Below, piece after piece: positions 57,164 to 64,000 of a stretch of 64,000 nt of DNA. Within the stretch, counting starts at the first letter, position 1; each line of letters opens with the position of its first letter. Origin of the DNA: Taxillus chinensis (lineage: Eukaryota > Streptophyta > Magnoliopsida > Santalales > Loranthaceae). Made by a program: the position numbers and the translations under genes. Under the pieces are notes generated by a model. It saw only the letters and a program-made list of their open reading frames with translations, searched no databases and was not told where the DNA came from. Location of the stretch: contig CM042092.1 in NCBI GenBank assembly GCA_023512835.1, positions 43,666,258 to 43,730,257 of the forward strand, given 5' to 3'.

Positions 57164-58799
57164 GTGGAGTATTTGCAGACCTTTGACTTTACTCTTGCCT
57201 ATACCCTGGGCAAGGGCAATGTTGTGCCTGATGCATTGAGCAGGAAGGGGAAGGCTGAGGTGGCCATGAGAGAGTGGAAGCTGATGGAGCAGTTGGCGAT
57301 GTTGCAGTTGTATCCTATTGCTCGTGATGGGGGGACAGTCCTGAGTCCTATTGTTGTTGTGCCTGAGCTGTACCAGGGAGTCCGAGAGGGACAATTGGGG
57401 GATATTGAGTGTGAGGTTCTTCACGCCCGTATTGAGGCTGGTGAGCTATCTGAGGATTGGACAGAGGGTCTTGAGCATGAGTTGTCTTTTCTGGGGCGGC
57501 TAGTAGTGGCTCCTTCTCTCAAAGATGAGGTGATGAAGGAGTTTGATCAATCTAGAGTTGTTGTGCATCCTGGGGGTACAAAGATGTACCACGCGCTTCG
57601 TGGACATTTTTGGTGGCCTGGGACGAAGCGAGATGTAGCTGCTTTTGTTTCGAGGTGCCTCACTTGTCAACAAGTGAAGGCTGAGCACCAGCAGCCAGCA
57701 GGTATGTTGCAGCCATTGCCAATAGCGGAGTGGAAGTGGGACCACATGGCGATGGATTTTGTGACTGGTCTTCCACCCACCACTGGGAGGAAAGACATGA
57801 TATGGGTGATTGTGGATCGGCTAACGAAGTCGGCCCATTTTCTTGCCGTTCAAGAGCGGGACTCCATTGGGGTATTGAGCCAGCTATATGTGAACGAGGT
57901 TGTGAGACTGCATGGAGTACCATCATCGATTGTGTCTGACAGAGATTCACAGTTCACTTCCCGTTTATGGGCAGGCTTGCAGGAGGCTATGGGGACAAAG
58001 CTTAACTTGAGTACAGCCTTTCACCCAGAGACTGATGGGCCAACAAAGAGGATGAATCAGACATTGGAGGACATGCTAAGGGCCTGTGTGCTAGATTTTG
58101 GGGGTTTGTGGGCAACTCACCTTCCTTTGGTGGAGTTTGCCTACAACAAAAATTATTAGGCATCCATTGGGATGGCTCCTTTAGAGGCGTTGTATGGCAT
58201 ACTGTGCCGATCACCTTTCTGTTGGACTGATGTCGGAGAGGCAGCTCTTTTGGAGCCACAGTTGGTTCAGGAGGCTATGGAGAAGGTTCAGTTGATTCGT
58301 CAGCGCTTGTTGTCAGCTCAAAGTCGACAGAAATCTTATGCAGATCACCGGCGGCGACCTTTAGAGTTTTCTGTGGGAGATCATGTGTTTCTCTGTGTTT
58401 CCCCATGTTGTGGACATCATCTATTTGGGAGAGGTTCCAAGTTATCTCCGCGGTTTATTGGTCCTTTTGAGGTTATGGCTCGTGTGGGGCCAGTGGCCTA
58501 CCAGTTAGCGTTGCCACCGCGATTGAGTCGAGTGCACAATGTGTTCCATGTGTCCCAGTTGAGAAAGTATCATCCTGACCCCACTCATGTGATCAATTGG
58601 GGGACATTGGATATTGAGGATGACATGTCCGTTGTTGAGGCCCCTATCCGTATACTAGATCGGCGGGAGAAGCTTTTGCGTGGTCGTGCTATTCTTTGGT
58701 TCGCTATGGCAGCACCGTGGCATTTAGGAGGAGACATGGGAACGTGAGTCCATGATGCGTGAGCAACACCTGGAGTTGTTCGAGGACGAACAAGCTTGA
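57164..58799 (+). pseudogene. Element F integrase with chromodomain-like tail
   Basis: Frame 57164-58159: end of RNase H ([14 protein letters not shown]), zinc-binding part (HPGGTKMYHALRGHFWWPG, CLTCQQVK), core with MDFVTGLP (D), IVSDRDSQF (D), TDGPTKRMNQ, where relatives have TDGQTERTNQ, so the catalytic Glu is changed to Lys. A TAG at 58158 replaces Gln. Frame 58172-58747 has FSVGDHVFLCVSP, LSPRFIGPFEVMA and the start of the tail; a frameshift near 58700 then breaks the chromodomain-like end, whose last codons FEDEQA run to 58799. Confidence 0.88.
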
Positions 58800-59120
58800 G
58801 GGTGGGAGGCGGTTGTTGGCCAAAAGATAGTGATGTGATTTTCTGTGCTAGTTGTTTATGTGTTGTGTATTGTGTTTTTTAGACATTAATTTGTATTTGA
58901 GATGTGTATTTGTGACATGCGTGTATGTGTTATATGCATTGTGGTGGTGCCTTGTTGAGTCTGTGGACGTATGTCCTGTTATGTGCTGTGTGCGGTGTAT
59001 GATCTATTTGTGTGTTGTGGCTTGCGTTTTGTATAGTGGGTTGCATGTGTTTGTTATTCCTTGCGGTCCTAGTGGCATGTAGTTTCTTTTCGAGGACGAA
59101 AAGTCTTAAGGGGGAGAGGA
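58800..59120 (+). other. Element F 3' noncoding region with PPT
   Basis: 320 bp shared (reverse-complemented) with the 3' ends of A, B, C and E. PPT AAGGGGGAGAGGA at 59108-59120 abuts the LTR. Confidence 0.8.
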
Positions 59121-59766
59121 TGTAATGACCCGTGTTTTGGGAAGAACAAGCTGGAACGAAGATGAATAGTACCCTGGGCGAACGCTTGGGTCGAAAGGCG
59201 GAAGACCCGAAGATTTGTGTCGTAGGGTCGAAGACCGAGGGTCAAAGGTTGAAGACCGAGGGCCAAAGGTCTGAGCATCGAAGTTCGAAGGTTTGAGGGT
59301 TGAAGGTTTGATCTTCGAGACAGATCTTCAAGGCCGCGTTTCCAGCAATCTTTGAGGCTCCGAAGAGGTGATCTTCGAGGCAGTGTTCTACGAGTCTTCG
59401 AGGGAGTGTTTCATTTATCAAAGCTACGTCATTTTGATGGTGTGTTTCACTTATCAAAACTACGTCATTTTGATGGTGGGATTTCATTTATCAAAACTAC
59501 GTCGTTTTGATAAGTGAGGTCTATATAAGGAGGAGCTCTCTTTGTTTTAGGTTTAGGGTTTTTGTTGTCAGCCGCCGCAGCCGTCGTAGAGAGGGGGGGG
59601 GGGAAGAGAGGGTTCTTGAGCGTTGCTGCTGGGGTGACTCGCGTGGGTGGACGACATCTAACGTGGGAGTAAGAGCAAGGAGAATCTTCCTGAGGTAGGG
59701 GTTCTGTTCCTCCTTGAACCTATCCCAGGGTTTTGGCCTTGTGATAGGCAGTTTGTTGTATATTCT

Positions 59767-59801
<35 letters not shown>

Positions 59802-60787
59802 AATCCATATAGGTGTGATCTCTTATATGGATGTTGGCCTTCAATGGCGTATTTGCTTGGATAATTGTATTTATGCCCGTGAGGCTGGGGATTACGCTTG
59901 CTAGGTGTTTGTTTTTATGCCTATATGGCTGAATTTGTGAACCTGTGAATGTGTGCACACTATGTGTTCGATGTTATGCCTGTGAGACTATGCAAATCAA
60001 GTGTTTGATATTATGCCTGTGAGGCCACACATGTTATGTGTTTGAGAATATGCTTGTGTTACTATGCACGTTATGTGTTTGAGGTTATGCCTGTGTGGCA
60101 GAAATGTATGTTTTGTTTTTGATTGTATGATTGTTAGCCTAAGAGGCTGTGGGAACTGTTTGCCTGAGAGGCGGTTAAACATTTTCCCGAGAGGCGGTTA
60201 AATATTTGCCCGAGAGGCGGTTAAATTGTTAGCCTGGAAGGCCGTGGAAATTGGTAGTCGTGAGAGGGTGTGGAGCCAGTGTGGCTGGGGCTGTGATTGC
60301 GCCCATTTGAGTGGTGTGCTTTACTTGTATTTACTACTGCCACGACACTGCACTAGTACACGTTCTCATATAGTGGTTAGGTGCATGGGATGAGTTGGGG
60401 AGACTTGATCCCCACTGAGCTGTGGTTACTCACCCCTCCTATTGTGTTCTGTTTTTCTCAGGGACCTACAGGCGTTAGGTGGGAACACCAAGGTGGACAA
60501 CAATTCTGTTTGTGGTTTTGATCTATGTTATTTGTATTACTTTTGGGAGGCTTTGTACCCTAGTGGGGAGATATTGTAAAGTGGGTTTTATTGTAATAAA
60601 GGCATGTGGATTTGTAAACGTTTATCCTGATTTGAATTTAATAAATTTATGATTCTGTCTTTATGAATATCAGCTGTGTAGTGTATGATGTCCTATGTGA
60701 GTATTGTATCCTACCCCCTTCTGCACCGCGTGGGTAAAGGGGGAGTCACGAACCGGTTTCCTCGGGTTGGAAATTCAGGGCGTGACA
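59121..60787 (+). repeat. Element F 3' LTR
   Basis: 1667 bp. TATA 59522-59528, donor at 59694/59695, acceptor at 60461, AT microsatellite 59769-59798, GAGAGGCGGTTAAA repeats 60165-60230, AATAAA 60595-60600 within the 145-bp stretch missing from the other LTR. Ends GTGACA. Confidence 0.9.
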
Positions 60788-60792
60788 GCACG
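60788..60792. repeat. Target-site duplication of element F, right copy
   Basis: GCACG, one difference from ACACG at 51995-51999. Confidence 0.7.
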
Positions 60793-61302
60793 ATTGACTA
60801 TTCCCAATTCAAACATATTCCTGCCACTACTACTGATCAATCACCAAGCACCAGTGAAGCAAGAAGAAATGCTACTGATGATGCTTCCGAAGAATCAAAC
60901 TCAAGACTTCCACTCAACTTCGGACCAATTAATACGGACATTCAAAACACCGGAGAACCTTCTAGTCCTTCCAGACCAGTTAATACTGAAAGTCACAATG
61001 TCGAAGAACCTCAAAGTACTTCTGGACCTGTTCATCATACGGCTATATCTAGCTCGGAAGAAGCTCAACCAGCAAATGTACCTGAACCACCCAATCTGGT
61101 AGAGCTTCAAATTATTGAATACTCACCACCACAAGCGCAGAATTATAGGTGGACTCTAAACCACCCATCAAATCAAGTGATTGGTGATCCTACTGTTGGT
61201 GTAAAAACAAGGGCAGCCACCTCAAATTTGTGCCTCTATTCATGTTTTCTATCACAAATAGAGCCAAAGGTGGTAGATGAAGCTCTTCAAGATTCCAACT
61301 GA
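60793..61302 (+). pseudogene. Copia integrase C-terminal linker before RT
   Basis: Open frame rich in Ser, Thr, Pro, Glu and Asn (TTTDQSPSTSEARRNATDDA), then HPSNQVIGDPTVGVKTRAAT and FLSQIEPKVVDEALQDSN, the conserved words that precede RT in Sirevirus-type polyproteins. A stop at 61300-61302 and a frameshift separate it from RT. Confidence 0.75.
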
Positions 61303-61305
61303 ATA

Positions 61306-62189
61306 GATCTATGCAAGAAGAGCTTAATCAGTTCAAGAGGAACAAAGTTTGGACACTTGTACCAATGCCATAGTCACAATAAGTCATAGGAGTTAAATGA
61401 GTGTTCCGGAACAAACTTCATACAGATGGAATAGTAATCTGGAACAAAACTCAACTGGTAGCCAAAGGACATCGTCAAGAAGAAGGCATTGACTATGACG
61501 AGACTTTTGCCCCAGTAGCCAGACTTGAGGTGATCAGAATATTCCTGGCGTATGCATCATATGAAAACTTCACAATTTATCAAATGGATGTCAAGAGTGC
61601 TTTTCTAAATGGAGATCTTCAAGAGGAGATTTATGTTGAACAACCTCCAGGTTTCATTGAACACAAGGCTTAACATATGGTGTACAAACTACGAAAAGCC
61701 TTGTACAGATTGAAGCAAGCTCTAAGGGCCTGGTACGACACACTATCAGAATTCTTGCCCGAACACAACTTCAAAAAAGGAAAGATTGACACTACATTAT
61801 TCCTACGGAAAGAGAAGGGACACTCCATGATCGTGCAAATCTATGTGGATGATATTATTTTCGGATCTTCAAATCTGAAGCTATGTGAAGACTTTGCGAA
61901 GTTAATGACTGGCAAATTTGAAATGAGCATGATGGGAGAACTATTGTACTTCCTTGAAATAGAAGTCAAACAAATGAAGGAAGGAATCTTCATCAACCAA
62001 GCTAAGTACACACGAGACTTAATCAAGAAGTTTGGTATGCAAAATTCAACTCCCATAAAGACTCCCATGCCAGTCAGTGCCAAGTTAGATCCTAATCTAA
62101 ACGGAGAATCAGTAAATGTGACTGAATACAGAGGTATGATAGGATCATTGCTATATCATGTTCGCAACCTATATATGTGCAAGATATAA
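61306..62189 (+). pseudogene. Copia reverse transcriptase
   Basis: MQEELNQFKRNKVWTLVP (61310-61365) then three stops. Frame 61401-61673: [62 protein letters not shown] at 61671 interrupts, and frame 61677-62189 resumes in phase with YKLRKALYRLKQALRAWYDT, the catalytic IYVDDIIFGSS (intact), FEMSMMGELLYFL and YRGMIGSLLYH. The domain is nearly complete, with few stops. Confidence 0.92.
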
Positions 62190-62765
62190 GGCGGATCCTA
62201 AAGAGTCACACATGTTACATGTCAAACGGATATTGCGGTACCTTAAAGGGACAATGAATTTGGGACTCTAGTATCCAAGGGAGTCAAATATCTCTTTATA
62301 TGGATATTCTGATGCTGATTTTGCCTGGTGTCACATCGATAGGAAGAGCACCAATGGTACTTGTCAGTTTCTAGGAAACAAACCTATCTCCTAGTTTAAT
62401 AAGAAGCACAATTCCATATCAACCTCTACCTTGAGGAGAATACATAGCTCGTTGGGAGTTGCCGCACACAACTTCTCCGGATGCAAAGTCAACTTACTAA
62501 CTACGGTTTCAACATGACATCTGTTCCACTCTCTTGTGATAATACCAGTGCCATTGCCATCAACAACAATCCTGTCATGCACCCAAAGACAAAGAATATT
62601 GAAGTCAGGTATCACTTCATTCGCGATCATGTTCTCAAAAAGCACATATCTCTCGAACATGTTGCTACGGATGATCAACTCGCGGATATGCTCACCAAGC
62701 CCCTTCCTAATGCAAGATTCTCTGAACTACTCCTCAAGTTAGGTATGCTTGATCTTTCTGTATAG
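62190..62765 (+). pseudogene. Copia RNase H
   Basis: In the main frame: HMLHVKRILRYLKGTMNLGL, YGYSDADFAWCHIDRKSTNG, CQFLGNKPIS, then stops near 62270, 62392 and 62450. Frame 62481-62765 has LSCDNTSAIAINNNPVMHPK, TKNIEVRYHFIRDHV and DQLADMLTKPLPNARF, ending LGMLDLSV and TAG. First and last catalytic blocks are recognisable. Confidence 0.9.
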
Positions 62766-63480
62766 CTTCTAATTTATTAATCCAGCAGTATATCCTTCAG
62801 AACATGCATCGTGTTTTATGATGAGTGATAGACACTTACTATATTTCCTGCTTATTATTCTTACTTGTGTCATGCATCATGTTTCTGATAATACTCACAT
62901 AATTAAATATGGGAGGATGCTTGCATCTCTAGACTGAAGTCGCTTATGCTAATATCATTAAAGATATATGAATAAAACCTCCTTAGGATTTCACGATTCT
63001 TATTTCCATCTCTCACCACATGTCCAATGATTTCTCATATTGATTGAATTGTTAACATGCTTGGTTGAAGAATGAAATGGGTTAGCTCGGAATGCCTGCT
63101 GGAAAAATTCACTATTGTAGTTTGATCAGCTTTTTAAGTGGAGTTCATCAAGGATAGACAAAAATTTCTCAAGATCTAAATATTAAGTAGGAAATGTCCA
63201 TCGAGAGGATCGCATGGTCTAAGGGGGAAAAATACTTTATCAATTACCCAAGTAATACCCCCCCTTATATGTCTCGTGACTTCTTTCCTCGTTGTCTATC
63301 TGAGGGGGAGTCTTTCTCGAGAGGATCGCACGATCTAAGAGGGAGCAAAGGCTTCATTTATTACTTAAGTAATGACCCCCTGATATGCCTCAGATGCTCT
63401 ACCCTATACATTCTTACTTCTGGATCTGATTGGACCATATTGTTGAATCGGAATTGTGGCATGATTGAATGTTTTTGTTT
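62766..63480 (+). other. Copia 3' noncoding region with three PPT-like motifs
   Basis: No supported gene. Purine tracts at 63216-63229 (CTAAGGGGGAAAAA), 63300-63311 (TGAGGGGGAGTC) and 63337-63352 (CTAAGAGGGAGCAAAG). The first and third lie in a duplicated block (63198-63262 and 63317-63383) starting CGAGAGGATCGCA. Confidence 0.65.
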
Positions 63481-64000
63481 TTTTGTTGTTCCCGCAAGGT
63501 TACGTTGTCATTGTTGTCAACATGTTGCAGGAAACGGAATGTGCAGGCTCGAAGGTCTGGGTCGAAGATCCGCCGTACTTGGTTGGACAACTTTGTAGAG
63601 TGATCTCTTAGAGTGAGCTTGTAAAGGGAGTCTACCTATGTACGTCTTAACTCGAAGGTTGTAGACTCGCGGGTCGTAGATCAGAAGGCTCGAAGGTCAT
63701 AAACTCGAAGGTCGTAGATCAAAAGACTCGAAGGTCGTAGATTCGCAGGACGTAAACTGACAGACCATGAGGCTCGTAGCACCCTCAAAGGACCACAGGG
63801 TCGAAGCCTCATAGAGGTACAGGGTCGAAGCCTTGAAGGGACACAGGGTCCTAGGGTCGTAGACTCAAGGTGCAGACAGATGCAGAGCCGTATCTCGCAA
63901 ATTCGAAGCTAAGACTCGTAGAGTCGTAGCTCGTAGGGTCGTAGACTGAAGCTCGCAAGGTCGTAGGACCTGTTGCACAAACCCGGAAGTAGCTACTAGC
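63481..64000 (+). repeat. Degenerate 15-bp ACTCGAAGGTCGTAG repeats, possible copia 3' LTR start
   Basis: From about 63640 to 63970 the sequence is made of variants of ACTCGAAGGTCGTAG and CACAGGGTCGAAGCC. This may be the beginning of the copia 3' LTR, as it follows the PPT-like motifs, but the exact LTR start and the matching 5' LTR are not visible. The frame at 63194-63598 has no recognisable domain. Confidence 0.5.

Larger units (their letters stand above)
52000..60787 (+). mobile_element. Element F: Tekay/Del-type chromovirus, plus strand, heavily mutated
   Basis: LTRs 52000-53552 and 59121-60787, PBS 53556-53567, gag 54019-55440, pol 55441-58799, PPT 59108-59120. Complete in layout, but each domain has several stops, many explained by C-to-T or G-to-A changes relative to E (CAG to TAG, and a GAC to AAC change in the RT active site). 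LTR type matches solo LTR D. Inserted in the copia element between integrase and RT. Confidence 0.9.
50071..64000 (+). mobile_element. Ty1/copia retrotransposon, Sirevirus-like, split by C and F (both ends outside or unresolved)
   Basis: Plus-strand copia domains in the copia order: gag part (50071-50516), protease motif (50841), GAG-pre-integrase and integrase (50932-51990), then after F the integrase C-terminal linker (60788-61302), RT (61306-62189), RNase H (62190-62765) and a 3' noncoding region. Integrase before RT is diagnostic of Ty1/copia. Words such as FLSQIEPK before RT, IYVDDIIFGSS, and several purine-tract motifs downstream of RNase H suggest the Sirevirus lineage. The 5' LTR and gag start lie beyond element C, outside the window. 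Confidence 0.85.

Noticed and set aside
63194..63598. 134-codon frame in the copia 3' region as an envelope-like protein
   Set aside because: No membrane segment pattern or family motif; it covers the PPT-like motifs.

Overview
This window is plant nuclear DNA and consists, as far as I can read it, entirely of LTR retrotransposons nested in one another. No host gene, tRNA, rRNA or organellar segment was recognised. The element types (a Tat/Ogre-type Ty3/gypsy element, several Ty3/gypsy chromoviruses of Tekay/Del type, and a Sirevirus-like Ty1/copia element) point to a flowering plant, probably a eudicot. The species cannot be named from this sequence.

Insertion hierarchy, deduced from LTR ends, target-site duplications (TSDs) and the continuity of interrupted frames. 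The oldest layer is a copia element on + (50071-51999, then 60788 to the end). Two Tekay-type elements sit in it: C on - (visible from 22892 to 50070; its left LTR is itself split and continues beyond the window) and F on + (52000-60787). C has received four insertions: the Ogre-type element on - (before base 1 to 22891) in its 3' LTR, element B on - (26176-34283) in its RNase H region, solo LTR D on + (35005-36776) in its reverse transcriptase (RT), and element E on - (38559-47436) in its gag. The Ogre element in turn carries element A on - (7410-16021), at its gag/protease junction.

Layout. 1-87 is the start of the Ogre 3' LTR. 88-2400 is its long 3' noncoding region, with a 37-bp minisatellite. 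2400-7405 holds integrase, two RNase H domains, RT, G-patch and protease. 7410-16021 is element A. 16022-19868 is Ogre gag plus the extra ORF1. 20466-20485 is the primer binding site (PBS), and 20488-22891 is the 5' LTR, which contains a captured Tekay RT fragment. 22892-50070 is C with its insertions. 50071-64000 is the copia element split by F.

Working state. E is the youngest-looking copy: long intact pol frames broken only by small indels, LTRs nearly identical, perfect 5-bp TSD. F and C carry many stop codons. A and B lack pol and most of gag but keep LTRs, PBS, leader and polypurine tract (PPT), so they look like non-autonomous passengers (LARD-like) of the Tekay-type elements. All Tekay-type LTRs share a promoter block (palindromes around an ACGT core, TATA box, CT/GA tract), and conserved splice-like signals bracket a variable tandem-repeat block. 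Four of the LTR types also carry a G-box-like hairpin whose arms change in a compensated way between types. These noncoding features are the most novel material here.
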